Positions 17,746 to 25,984 of a DNA stretch of 64,000 bases are shown here, piece by piece (within the stretch, counting starts at the first letter, position 1; every line of letters begins with the position of its first letter). The DNA comes from Antarcticibacterium arcticum (GTDB lineage Bacteria; Bacteroidota; Bacteroidia; Flavobacteriales; Flavobacteriaceae). The stretch spans positions 1,178,001-1,242,000 of the forward strand of contig NZ_CP042476.1 in the NCBI RefSeq assembly GCF_007993795.1, written 5' to 3'. The notes beneath the pieces were generated by a model. The model was not told the origin of the DNA, ran no database searches, and saw only the letters and a program-made list of their open reading frames with translations. The position numbers and the translations under genes are program-made.

Positions 17746-18312
17746 TTATTCGGCAACCTGGAATGGGACTTTGATCTTTGTTTTTTCCCAGGCCAATGAA
17801 ATAATTCCTTTGTCCCCTCCTTCTTCTTTTACCTCATAAAGCAAGGCTTCCTGGTGTTCTTCAAGTTTTTCCGGAGAAATTTCTATGGCAAGAATGTTCT
17901 CGCTTTCATCATATTCATCCTTGCCGTGCTGGTCCCATCGGGAATTGAACATTACTGTCCAATTTTCTTTTCCGGGGATTACAAAAAGACCATATTTTCC
18001 GGCGGGTAATGTTTCATCACCAATTACCAATTCTTTGTCGGTTTCTATCCAGGTCGCTTTATGTGCCCCGGCCTGCCAAACCGTATTATAGCCAACCAAT
18101 CCCCCAAATATAATCCTGTCACGTACCCTCGGTGAAGAATAATCTATATGGATATGTGCCCCATTAATCATGGCCATAGCAGTGGTGTGAGGACTTAAAA
18201 CTTTTTGGTTGGTGTTACTTTTTTCCTGTTGATGGTCTCCATGTTGGGCTTGCATTCCTTTTACGGTAAACAATGCAAACAGTATGTAAAAAATGTACTT
18301 TGTAGTTTTCAT
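17746..18312 (-). CDS. DUF2911 exported protein
   Basis: The 188-residue protein has a signal peptide ending GMQAQ, a His-rich start (HGDHQQEKS), and the DUF2911 core: HIDYSSPRVRDRIIFGGLVGYNTVWQ followed by AGAHKATWIETDKELVIGDETLPAGKYGLFVIPG. DUF2911 proteins are widespread exported proteins of unknown function in Bacteroidota. It lies 18 bp after the DUF6503 gene in the copper-related minus-strand unit. Confidence 0.85.
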   Translation of the reverse strand: MKTTKYIFYILFALFTVKGMQAQHGDHQQEKSNTNQKVLSPHTTAMAMINGAHIHIDYSSPRVRDRIIFGGLVGYNTVWQAGAHKATWIETDKELVIGDETLPAGKYGLFVIPGKENWTVMFNSRWDQHGKDEYDESENILAIEISPEKLEEHQEALLYEVKEEGGDKGIISLAWEKTKIKVPFQVAE

Positions 18313-18330
18313 GGCAATTGTGTTTAAATG

Positions 18331-19104
18331 TTAGTTATTCTTGTTTAATTTTACGTTGATATTTTCAGTGTTGATATTTGAGAAAAACTCCAGTTCCCCT
18401 GCTTCATACAGGGAATCCAAATGCCGCAAGGGGGTTGAAAGCATATTGGTTTCATAGTTTTGGTAATCTACAAACCGGATTCCTTCTATGATCCTTGGAT
18501 TCACCGCTTTCCTAAATCTTAACCCGCCATTGTTCGTGAAAAATTGATACGCCAGATAATCAACAGTGAAATTTTCTTTGTGGATCCAGTAGACAAATTT
18601 ATCATGATGATCTGTCCCGCCGCCTTCTTTTCGAAAGCTTACTTCAACTTCATAATAGGGTTCGCTTTCTACTTCATCCTCTCCTGACAGTTTTTTTATC
18701 GCGGCCGGGGAATTGAGTACGAAGGGTAACTGCACAAAATAGTGGACAGAATTTACCCCATCACTTATCCTGGTAACCATCGAATCTGGAACAGTGACAG
18801 CTTTGTTGTTTACAAAACGCCTCAAGCCCTCATTGCTAAGAATATCATGTGTAGTCTTGCCGGTGGAATCATTTACAGTACGCTCCAGCCGGAACATATC
18901 GCTATTGCGTGTGCTCTTATATATCCTGTGCCTAAATGTGAATTCGATTTCAGCATTTTCATAATTTTCCCCACCGGAGGCCTCTATACTTTTCTGTATA
19001 ATTTTCCCAGCTTCTGATTTTTTTTCGGAAGTACCACAAGACAGCGATATTACTGAAACCAGTATAGCTGTTAGGGCTGTTTTTTTGCGACACAAGTTTT
19101 TCAT
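18331..19104 (-). CDS. DUF6503-type lipoprotein
   Basis: ATG 19104 is preferred over the longer frame to 19182, because it avoids overlap with the PepSY gene (stop 19121) and gives a lipoprotein signal (MKNLCRKKTALTAILVSVISLSC). The 257-residue product has the IIQKSIEASGGENYENAEIEFTFR start of DUF6503 and many beta strands, resembling lipid-binding LolA-like outer membrane proteins. Function is unknown. It follows the PepSY gene by 16 bp. Confidence 0.75.
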   Translation of the reverse strand: MKNLCRKKTALTAILVSVISLSCGTSEKKSEAGKIIQKSIEASGGENYENAEIEFTFRHRIYKSTRNSDMFRLERTVNDSTGKTTHDILSNEGLRRFVNNKAVTVPDSMVTRISDGVNSVHYFVQLPFVLNSPAAIKKLSGEDEVESEPYYEVEVSFRKEGGGTDHHDKFVYWIHKENFTVDYLAYQFFTNNGGLRFRKAVNPRIIEGIRFVDYQNYETNMLSTPLRHLDSLYEAGELEFFSNINTENINVKLNKNN

Positions 19105-19120
19105 TTTAGGTACTCCCATT

Positions 19121-19819
19121 TTAGAATTTTTTGAGTATTTTTCTAACCGAAGGAGAGGAGATATACCAGAGTACAAAGCCACTCAGCACCGTTATAAATC
19201 CCAACAGGGAAAAGATACGCAGCACAAGGTTGTTAAAATCATCCCTGCCCTCATAATCCATGGTATGCGTCATCCACAAGAAATCAAACCAGCGCCAATC
19301 CCGGTGCCTTAAGGTTTGAAAGGATCCATCTGAAACTGAAACATATGCTTTTATGTTTTCAGCGGTTTCGTAAGAAATCACGTAGGCAGGCAACCGCCCG
19401 CCACGGTATTCGTGATGATCTCCCGTTTCTTCAATCATTTCAATTCCCGAAATCATAAGATCTTCCCGCATGTATTTTCCAGCGATTGCAAGAGCTTCCC
19501 CTTCAGTTATTCCGTGTTTTTCCTCCCCGGTTTCAGCGTCTATTAATATTTCATCGTTTACCAAATAAAAAGGTTTTCCCGCTATATCCTTAAGCTGAAG
19601 GGATTTTACACCCCCGGGCAGTTTTGCGGGGGCTATTAAACTACTGAAGACTGCCTGTTCCACATGATGTTTCCTGAAGTGGTCGCCGTGGATCTCATCA
19701 ATATCTGTCCAACTAAAATACATCCCGCTTACTGTCCACATAATAAATTGGATCCCAATGAATAGCCCCAGATAGCGATGGGCTTTTCTTAATTTTAATG
19801 CAGTTTTCCTTTTGACCAC
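19121..19819 (-). CDS. PepSY-associated membrane protein
   Basis: The 232-residue protein has an N-terminal helix (YLGLFIGIQFIMWTVSGMYFSW), a periplasmic PepSY-like stretch with EEKHGITEGEALAIAGKYM and YVISYETAENIKAYVSVSDGSFQTLRHRDWRWFDFLWMTHTMDYEGRDDFNN, and a final helix pair (LGFITVLSGFVLWYIS). Such proteins resemble reductase-like PepSY-TM proteins near iron or copper genes. The role is unknown. Likely cotranscribed with the DUF6503 and DUF2911 genes. Confidence 0.75.
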   Translation of the reverse strand: MVKRKTALKLRKAHRYLGLFIGIQFIMWTVSGMYFSWTDIDEIHGDHFRKHHVEQAVFSSLIAPAKLPGGVKSLQLKDIAGKPFYLVNDEILIDAETGEEKHGITEGEALAIAGKYMREDLMISGIEMIEETGDHHEYRGGRLPAYVISYETAENIKAYVSVSDGSFQTLRHRDWRWFDFLWMTHTMDYEGRDDFNNLVLRIFSLLGFITVLSGFVLWYISSPSVRKILKKF

Positions 19820-19856
19820 TATTATTTTTTATTTCTTCCTGAAACTTTTATAAAAA

Positions 19857-19911
19857 CCCTGCACCTGGAATACTAACTAACCAATTAAACAAACAATTTC
19901 CAGGCGCAGGG
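19857..19911 (-). terminator. Stem-loop after the heme-binding gene, family B
   Basis: CCCTGCACCTGGAA (19857-19870) pairs with TTCCAGGCGCAGGG (19898-19911); the single mismatch becomes a G-U pair in the minus-strand RNA, which is the gene direction. The 27-nt loop read on the minus strand contains TTGTTTGTTTAATTGG, like the loops at 35196 and 39798. It starts 17 bp after the stop at 19928. Confidence 0.6.
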
Positions 19912-19927
19912 CAAGCAATTTTAATTT

Positions 19928-20383
19928 TTACCTTACTTCCATGGCCAAAGAATCCATCCAGGCAATGAATACTTCCTTTTCTTTAGCCGAAAGTTTCGCA
20001 TCCCAATGCACCAGGGTATAGGAAGAAAGTGGCATTTCCCCATCTTCCACCTGGCTGCTTATGGAGCGCAATTTGCTGCTTTGCCGCCGGGAAGAATATT
20101 CTCCGAACTCACTAAAATTCAATTCTTCCTTACCTTTTTCAATATGGTCGTTCAAATACCAGGTAAATGGTTGGATCTTATTGTACCAGGGATAATTGGT
20201 GTTATTGCTATGGCAGTCATAACAGGAGGTTTGCAGGATTGTATTAATGTTTTCCGGCACTTCAAAAACCTCAGTGAAATCTGATTGTGGTATATAATCA
20301 CTCGTATTTCGGTTTGCGGGAATAAATTGTATTCCGACAAACACAACCAATAAAACCAGGCCAATGATCTTTAGGAACTTCAT
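19928..20383 (-). CDS. Heme-binding-domain protein (single CxxCH)
   Basis: The 151-residue protein has an N-terminal membrane anchor or signal (IIGLVLLVVFVGIQF), then LQTSCYDCHSNNTNYPWYNKIQPFTWYLNDHIEKGKEELNFSEF. CYDCH is a c-type heme attachment site and the NxTxYPWYxxIxP pattern fits Haem_bd proteins. It is periplasmic and lies 3 bp after the DUF3347 gene, so it is cotranscribed. It could pass electrons in copper oxidation chemistry; this is inference. Confidence 0.85.
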   Translation of the reverse strand: MKFLKIIGLVLLVVFVGIQFIPANRNTSDYIPQSDFTEVFEVPENINTILQTSCYDCHSNNTNYPWYNKIQPFTWYLNDHIEKGKEELNFSEFGEYSSRRQSSKLRSISSQVEDGEMPLSSYTLVHWDAKLSAKEKEVFIAWMDSLAMEVR

Positions 20384-20386
20384 GTA

Positions 20387-21007
20387 CTAAATTTCTTTCT
20401 GGACCTCTCCACAGGTAAGCATACTTTGCCCAAAATAAGGGTTTCTTATTTCTTCACTGGTACTTAACCATATTGCACCTTTGTTGGAGTTGTACATAGG
20501 GCAAAACTGTTGGTAAAGAGTTTTGGGGCTTCCGGTGATTTCCAACATATCTGCAAGATCAACGCTAAGGATATCAAAATGTTCCCGTTGATGAGCTATA
20601 TCGCTCATGGTTATATGTTCAGCATGTTCTTTGGCATCCTCTATTATTTCCGTCAACTCTTGTTGCTGCCCTTCTTCATATTCACTCATATCAAACTCTT
20701 CAAAAGCTTTTACCAGGCCTTCACCGGCTTTTGCTGCATCTTTAATATTATCGGCTACAAGCGCATCTTTTAATTCCAAATAGTCATTAACGATACGCCC
20801 TGTTTGTGAATCCTCATTTTCACTGCCCATTACATCCTGGGAAGGTTGAGCCCCACCTTCCATCATATCTGAATCTGCGTTCATGTTTTCATGGTCCATG
20901 GTTGAATGGTCAACGCTCCCTTCTTCATTATTGTTTTTACAGGATACTGCTGTTAGGCTTGCAATTACTAACATTGCAATACCTAAGTTTACTTTTAGAT
21001 TCTTCAT
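20387..21007 (-). CDS. DUF3347 lipoprotein
   Basis: The 206-residue protein has a lipoprotein-type signal (ASLTAVSC), a Met/His/Asp-rich segment (DHSTMDHENMNADSDMM) and a helical DUF3347 domain ending CPMYNSNKGAIWLS...NPYFGQSMLTCG. This C-terminal motif is shared with 5878-6417 and with CusB. It lies 70 bp after the multicopper oxidase and 3 bp before the heme-binding gene. Copper binding at the envelope is inferred from the Met and Cys ligands. Confidence 0.82.
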   Translation of the reverse strand: MKNLKVNLGIAMLVIASLTAVSCKNNNEEGSVDHSTMDHENMNADSDMMEGGAQPSQDVMGSENEDSQTGRIVNDYLELKDALVADNIKDAAKAGEGLVKAFEEFDMSEYEEGQQQELTEIIEDAKEHAEHITMSDIAHQREHFDILSVDLADMLEITGSPKTLYQQFCPMYNSNKGAIWLSTSEEIRNPYFGQSMLTCGEVQKEI

Positions 21008-21076
21008 TTTAAATGGTTTTTTAATTGTTATGAATTATTACTGATTATTTATTGATATACACTTATTTGTGTTTTA

Positions 21077-23482
21077 TTAAAACCTTATGCTAAGTCCACC
21101 CCCGGCCCCAAACCTGTTGTCATAGCTTCCCATAATTGAAAAGTTTTTTGCCAGGAAATATTCGGCCCCCACTGTGAGGACTTCTTCTTTTTTAAAGTTT
21201 TCTCCTTCAGGAAGTTCGTTTACCCATCCAAAGTCGGCCTGGAATTCATATTCTGCAAAGACTGCGATCCTGCGAAAGACCAGGATTTCCCTGCTCAGGC
21301 TTATTGTTGGCCGCAGTTTGTTGTCCATGCGCACATCCAAATTGAACCTGTAGGGGGTAAAATACCGTATCCCTGCTATGGCGGTAGTAGCAATTTCATC
21401 CAGACTATTGGTACTTTCGTTTTCTACATTTACACCACCAAAAACGCGAAACCAGTCGTTTAAATAGCGTTCATAAGTAAGTTCTGCCTCCATGTTTTGG
21501 TTCCAGCCATATTCTCCGGTTAGTGTGAACTGGTTCCTGATGTTGGATGAAACCAGGTTAATTTCCGTCATATGGGAAGCGACATCCACCATTCCCCAGG
21601 TAAAAAAGTGATTGCTCGTATTGGTGAGGATCTTGAGGGGATGATCTTCCAGGCGTTCATCCCTGGGGGTATCGTAACTAAAAATACGTGCCATACCAGA
21701 ATCCAAATGGTACAGAATATGACAATGAAAGAACCAGTCGCCATATTCATTGGCATCAAATTCAATCACCACTTTTTGCATAGGTGCCACATTCACCGTG
21801 TGTTTTAACGGCGAGTATTCACCGTGTTCATTTATGACCCGAAAAAAATGGCCATGTAAATGCATGGGATGGTGCATCATTGTAAGGTTGTTCAGGGTTA
21901 TACGGGTCACCTCTCCCTGTTTTATTTTTATTTTATCGCCTTCAGACAGGGGGACACCATTTAAACTCCATACATAACGCTCCATATTACCGGTTAAATT
22001 CAGGAGGATCTCCTTAACGGGTTTCTCTTCAGAAAAATCTGTTTGTTCAGGGGCTTTCAGGTAATCATAATTAAATTCGGAAAACATGCCGCCTTGCATG
22101 TCCATTTCCTGATCCATCTCCATTTCCCCATCATCGCCCATATCGTGATCCATTTCTTCTTCAGCATCTTTATTCATCTTCATGTTTTCCATCTCCTCCC
22201 CATTCATATTATCGTGGTCCACCATCATCGTGTCTTTGGATTTTTTCATTTCATCCATCTCATTCATATCGTGGTTCATTCCTTCCTGATCCATTCCGTC
22301 CATTTTACCGTGGTCCATACCTTCCATTCCGTCCATTTGCATACCGTATTTTTCTGCCGTTTCGTGCGGTGTTTCTTTACCCGGGTTAAATTTCATTGCA
22401 GGGGCCCCCATTTTCATGTCCATGTCTGCCATTTGTTTCATCATCCCAATTAGGTCTGGTTTGGGCACATTTGGTGCACTTACAACTGGCCCCTGGCCAA
22501 GGAATGCCGAGGTTTGGCCGGTACCGTCTTGCGCAGTAGCCCGAGCTTCCAGTTTTCCGCTCTCTGGAATGGTTACAATAAAGTCGTAAGTTTCAGCTAC
22601 GGCAATAAACGTTTTGTTATGTTCTACAGGTACTACGTCCAGTCCGTCTGCAGCTACCAATAATGGGGTTTCCCCTCCAAATGTCAGCCAAAACTGGGTA
22701 GAGGCAGCTGCATTAATAATTCTTAATCTTACCCTTTCTCCCGGTTCAAACTCTGGATATTCCTGGCTCGTCGCTCCATTAGTAATGAAGGCAGGATAAT
22801 ACACATCTGAAATATCCATCCCTTCCATGCGCTGTTTCCAAAATTTTAACTGGGCTCCCAATGCTCCCCGTGCTATCACCCTGTTAAGGGGAGCAACGGT
22901 ATTTTTCTTGATCCCATACCACTCATTGCCTCGTTTAAGGGTTTTTAGGACGTTTTTAGGTTTTTCAAATGTCCAGTCTGCCAGGACGAGGACGAGCTCT
23001 GAATCATAATCAAGATCCTCTTCCGGGTCTTCAATAACAAATGAACCATACACTCCATTCTGTTCCTGTAATGCGGTGTGGGAATGGTACCAGTAGGTTC
23101 CTGCTTGCTTTAAAGCAAATTCATAAGTAAAAGTTTCTCCCGGTTCTATAGGAGGAGTTGTGAGATAGGGAACCCCGTCAAAAAAATTGGGAAGCAGTAG
23201 GCCGTGCCAATGCACAGAGGTTTCCACATCCATTTCATTTTTAACGTGAATTACAGCATACTCTCCTTCTGTAAACCTTAAGGTAGGACCTGGAATACTG
23301 CCGTTAATGGTCATTCCCATTTTCTTCTTTCCGCCTATTTTTACTTCCTCCTGATCTATGGTTATGTTATATTCCCTTACCGGTAGATTATCAACATTTC
23401 CTTCAACAGATTGTTGTTGCTGCTGGGGAAACATTCCCCATGTAATTCCTATAAATCCTATTAAAGCGCCGAGTTTTTTCAT
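21077..23482 (-). CDS. Multicopper oxidase (CopA-like) fused to a CopB-like barrel domain
   Basis: The 801-residue protein has a signal peptide, a cupredoxin domain with HWHG (91-94) and HSH (133-135), a middle domain, a Met/His/Asp-rich linker (about 346-468, more than twenty Met), and a final cupredoxin with HPMHLHGH (538-545) and HCHILYHLDSGM (586-597). These supply the type 1, 2 and 3 copper ligands. Residues 625-801 look like the outer membrane CopB barrel and end in Phe. Known CopA oxidases turn Cu(I) into less toxic Cu(II). The fusion would tether the oxidase to the outer membrane (inference). Confidence 0.9.
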   Translation of the reverse strand: MKKLGALIGFIGITWGMFPQQQQQSVEGNVDNLPVREYNITIDQEEVKIGGKKKMGMTINGSIPGPTLRFTEGEYAVIHVKNEMDVETSVHWHGLLLPNFFDGVPYLTTPPIEPGETFTYEFALKQAGTYWYHSHTALQEQNGVYGSFVIEDPEEDLDYDSELVLVLADWTFEKPKNVLKTLKRGNEWYGIKKNTVAPLNRVIARGALGAQLKFWKQRMEGMDISDVYYPAFITNGATSQEYPEFEPGERVRLRIINAAASTQFWLTFGGETPLLVAADGLDVVPVEHNKTFIAVAETYDFIVTIPESGKLEARATAQDGTGQTSAFLGQGPVVSAPNVPKPDLIGMMKQMADMDMKMGAPAMKFNPGKETPHETAEKYGMQMDGMEGMDHGKMDGMDQEGMNHDMNEMDEMKKSKDTMMVDHDNMNGEEMENMKMNKDAEEEMDHDMGDDGEMEMDQEMDMQGGMFSEFNYDYLKAPEQTDFSEEKPVKEILLNLTGNMERYVWSLNGVPLSEGDKIKIKQGEVTRITLNNLTMMHHPMHLHGHFFRVINEHGEYSPLKHTVNVAPMQKVVIEFDANEYGDWFFHCHILYHLDSGMARIFSYDTPRDERLEDHPLKILTNTSNHFFTWGMVDVASHMTEINLVSSNIRNQFTLTGEYGWNQNMEAELTYERYLNDWFRVFGGVNVENESTNSLDEIATTAIAGIRYFTPYRFNLDVRMDNKLRPTISLSREILVFRRIAVFAEYEFQADFGWVNELPEGENFKKEEVLTVGAEYFLAKNFSIMGSYDNRFGAGGGLSIRF

Positions 23483-23574
23483 AACTGAGTTTATTTATAT
23501 TTTTTAATCAACTTTCATTCAATCTTATTCCTTTCTTAAAACCGGTACCACTTTTAAGAATCTTTTCCGGATGT

Positions 23575-23726
23575 TTATAACGCAAGCCATAAAACTACAA
23601 ATACTGCCGCCAGAAAAAGACCTAAAATAATAAGAAAAGCATATAACTTATCTTTTTTAGTTACTTTGGACCCCGCAGATTTTCTTTTTTCTTTTGTTCT
23701 CTCCTGAACTTTCTATCTCCTTTCAT
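23575..23726 (-). pseudogene. Frameshifted small basic membrane peptide (copy 2)
   Basis: From ATG 23726 the frame reads MKGDRKFRREQKKK and soon stops (21 codons). In the -1 frame the reading continues as KSAGSKVTKKDKLYAFLIIL and a membrane helix to TAA 23575. The switch falls at an A6G run. KVTKKDKLYAFLI matches the third copy (ITKKDKIYGILI). So this is a one-base frameshift, a sequence error, or slippage at the A run. It lies at the end of the collapsed cus cluster. Confidence 0.5.
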
Positions 23727-23775
23727 AAACTTGTCAATTTTCAAAGTATGCTTTTTTGTGCCTGCCAATGGGCAG

Positions 23776-24020
23776 GAGTAGGATATGTGATCTGGTCCTC
23801 AATATCCTGCGGGAAACGGCTGCCAGTCGGTAAAAACGATTTGCTGATTTCCCCCTATATCGGGGATAGCATCTACCGGGACAGGATCGCTGGGCAGAAA
23901 GCCCAGATCCCAGTTAAACGGAGCTGTCACAAGCCCCCAGCCGATCATGAAGATAAGCAGCAGGATAGTGACCAGCCGGTTGTAAAGAAAATATTTTATG
24001 AATTTATTGAACATTCTCAA
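23776..24020 (-). pseudogene. Truncated 5' fragment of a second cusA
   Basis: From ATG 24020 the frame reads MRMFNKFIKYFLYNRLVT and later DPVPVDAIPDIGGNQQIVFTDW, aligned to the first 65 residues of the cusA at 9576. It then loses frame (net loss of two bases) and QDIEDQITYP continues in another frame. Homology stops near 23780, directly at a hairpin repeat half (23758-23773). About 94 percent of the gene is gone. The HYC_CC_PP gene upstream shows this was a second cus operon. Confidence 0.85.
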
Positions 24021-24130
24021 ATGCTATTTAATGAAATTGATCCTTCGGAAAAAAATGAGATGCCCCAAATGGCGCATAGCAAAGGAAGCATTATCAGAAT
24101 TATTCCTGATTAGCCGAATTCATTAAATAA

Positions 24131-24547
24131 TCAAATAAGAAAAACCTGGTCCAGCACCTGAATATCGGAAACCAGTAAGGGTGGGGTGTAATTTTTATAA
24201 GGACTTGCCTGTAAGGGAAGGCCTTTAAAAAGATTAATATAAGAATAGGTAAAAGTGGCAAGAAAGAGCTGTTGGTCAAAATCAAGCGAATTATAAGAAG
24301 CTTTTAATTCATCCTGTCCTTCAATCGCTATTTTTTGATTTTCACAGCAAAATTCCTGATCTACAGAATCCTCAGTTGTATCGGAATGTTCGTGCATTTC
24401 CATTCCGCAACTTTCGGCCTCAGAAAATATAGCCATATCCATTAATATACTTCCACAAAAATGTTTGTCCACCGTAAAGGAAGAGGTAGAGAACAACACC
24501 AAAAGTGCCATACTTACAGAAACAATATTATGAAAAGCTTTTTTCAT
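24131..24547 (-). CDS. HYC_CC_PP family small exported protein (copy 3)
   Basis: ATG 24547 gives a signal peptide (MKKAFHNIVSVSMALLVLFS); a start three codons earlier is possible. Motifs: DKHFCGSILMDMAIFSEAESCGMEMHEHSD, EFCCENQ, and the KNYTPPLLVSDIQVLDQVFLI end. It resembles the protein at 13506 more than the one at 15593, but has the CC pair as well. It stands before the truncated cusA just as copy 1 stands before the intact cusA. It looks intact and may still be made. Confidence 0.72.
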   Translation of the reverse strand: MKKAFHNIVSVSMALLVLFSTSSFTVDKHFCGSILMDMAIFSEAESCGMEMHEHSDTTEDSVDQEFCCENQKIAIEGQDELKASYNSLDFDQQLFLATFTYSYINLFKGLPLQASPYKNYTPPLLVSDIQVLDQVFLI

Positions 24548-25102
24548 GAAGCACAAAGATAAGGATTTTTACTATCGTAATGATCTCATTTCTTTCACTT
24601 TCGTGGAAAAAACATTCAAATTTTTGGAATTGTAAAGACTGAAAGTGATGTGTAGTAGTGGCGTTAAAATAAAAGCGAACAACGGAGTATTCCATTTATA
24701 TCATCTTATAATGGTAAAAGGGTACTGGAAATTTGCATTGAAAGACCATGTTCCTCACACCAGGTTCTCACCACATTTCCCTCTATTTCGCTACTATCCA
24801 TTGTGGGAAATTGTTGAGGATGAGAAGCAGGGGGCTCCATCGATAAAATTAAAAAGGTTTGGATAACAATCTCCCGATTCTTATTGGAATTTCTAGAAGA
24901 TCTTCAAAATAAATTTGGAGGCCACCCCCTCACCCGTTGCATTTGTAATGAATTAAGTTAACCATTAAATACTTTAGTACATTTTGAACACGACGGATTA
25001 AGTATTTCAGAAATTATCTGGGAATTAAGTTGGTTTAAAAATTTATCGCTTACACAGAAGTGGGGAAAATTGGTTTTTAAAAATAAGCCTTGCCCCTTTA
25101 AA
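24548..25102. other. Gap without a convincing gene
   Basis: A 73-codon plus-strand frame (24645-24866) and a 44-codon minus-strand frame overlap here; neither resembles a known family and they oppose each other. The stretch separates the collapsed cus cluster from the mercury-type locus and may be leftover DNA from rearrangement. No hairpin or repeat of the window's families was found. Confidence 0.4.
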
Positions 25103-25372
25103 TTAAGCTTTACCTATCCCGGCATTAATCAGTTTTTCTTTTGTGATTGCATTGCCTTTGCAGCAATCCAGTAATTTTCCATCTACCGCAATTGCCGGTA
25201 AATTCTTGATCCCATATTCATTTATCTTGGAAACACAGGACTTATCATCACATTGTTTCACCAAATCATAAGTAGTGAGCTCGCAATTATCACAAGCGAG
25301 ATCTTTAACCATTTTTACAACTGGATCACATACGGGGCAATTGGCCGTAAATATTTCTACTTGACGTTTCAT
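25103..25372 (-). CDS. Thioredoxin-fold small redox protein
   Basis: The 89-residue protein starts with a thioredoxin-type strand and CPVC active site (VEIFTANCPVC), has the cis-Pro region LPAIAVDGK, and two extra Cys clusters (ACDNC and DCCKG). It has no signal peptide and should be cytosolic. Small thioredoxin-like proteins of this type occur in mercury and arsenic loci. It is the last gene of the mer-like minus-strand group. Reduction of metal-bound thiols is inferred. Confidence 0.75.
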   Translation of the reverse strand: MKRQVEIFTANCPVCDPVVKMVKDLACDNCELTTYDLVKQCDDKSCVSKINEYGIKNLPAIAVDGKLLDCCKGNAITKEKLINAGIGKA

Positions 25373-25552
25373 CTTTTTAAATTTTAATTATTAAATAATT
25401 TTTTATATCCTATTAATAATAGAAGAATCCAAAGGTAAGGGAGACCCAGGGGTGGTCTCCAACTGAAATTCAAAAAATATAATAATCTTTTTAGTAAGGT
25501 AAAATGAGATGAGGGGCAATAAGTTAATGCCTAAAAAAAGAGATAATTTTCC

Positions 25553-25921
25553 TTACTCGTTCTTTTGGCTATTCCCCTCTATTCGCTTCCGTAAATCGGC
25601 TATTTCACTCATTTTGGAAGTAAGGGTATCCAGTTCCAAATCGGGGAATTGTTTTCGTATAAATTCAATGCGATCTTCATTTCCACAATCTCCCGGGCAG
25701 GCTTCAACGGTTTCAGAAATTTTTATGGCCAAAGCTTTCCGGTAAGTTTCATCCAACAATAAAAAATGAGCCTTATCCAGCCCTTTTTGTGCCGCTTTAA
25801 ACTGAATAAGAATCTTATCGGGGTTAATATCTTCATCAAGCATCTTTATGAGACCATGTATCTGTCCATTAATGCTCTGTAGCCTGGTTTTGATGTCTTT
25901 ACTTAAATCTCGTGGTATCAT
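25553..25921 (-). CDS. CsoR/RcnR-family metal-sensing repressor lacking the usual C-H-C ligands
   Basis: The 122-residue protein has the all-helical fold of the family: DIKTRLQSINGQIHGLIKMLDED, then ILIQFKAAQKGLDKAHFLLLDETYRKAL. The usual first Cys after the second helix start is absent (INPDKIL), and the usual HxxxC is TxxxA here. A CPGDC motif follows at about residue 75 and could replace it. The C-terminal tail is longer than in CsoR. Repression of the flanking thiol and mercury genes is inferred; the inducer is unknown. Confidence 0.75.
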   Translation of the reverse strand: MIPRDLSKDIKTRLQSINGQIHGLIKMLDEDINPDKILIQFKAAQKGLDKAHFLLLDETYRKALAIKISETVEACPGDCGNEDRIEFIRKQFPDLELDTLTSKMSEIADLRKRIEGNSQKNE

Positions 25922-25984
25922 TTTGTTTTATTTTTTCAAATTTAAAACATGACCTGGGGTGGTCCACAAGTTTTATGAGATAAT

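Noticed and set aside
22043..22453. His-rich 136-codon plus-strand frame
   Set aside because: It is the antisense of the Met/Asp/His-rich linker of the multicopper oxidase; the richness in His is a mirror effect.
23575..23726. Programmed -1 frameshift in the small peptide
   Set aside because: The A6G run is not in the classic slippery phase and no stimulating structure is evident; left as frameshift or error.
24645..24866. 73-codon plus-strand frame and an opposing 44-codon frame
   Set aside because: They overlap on opposite strands and neither shows a recognisable family or start context.
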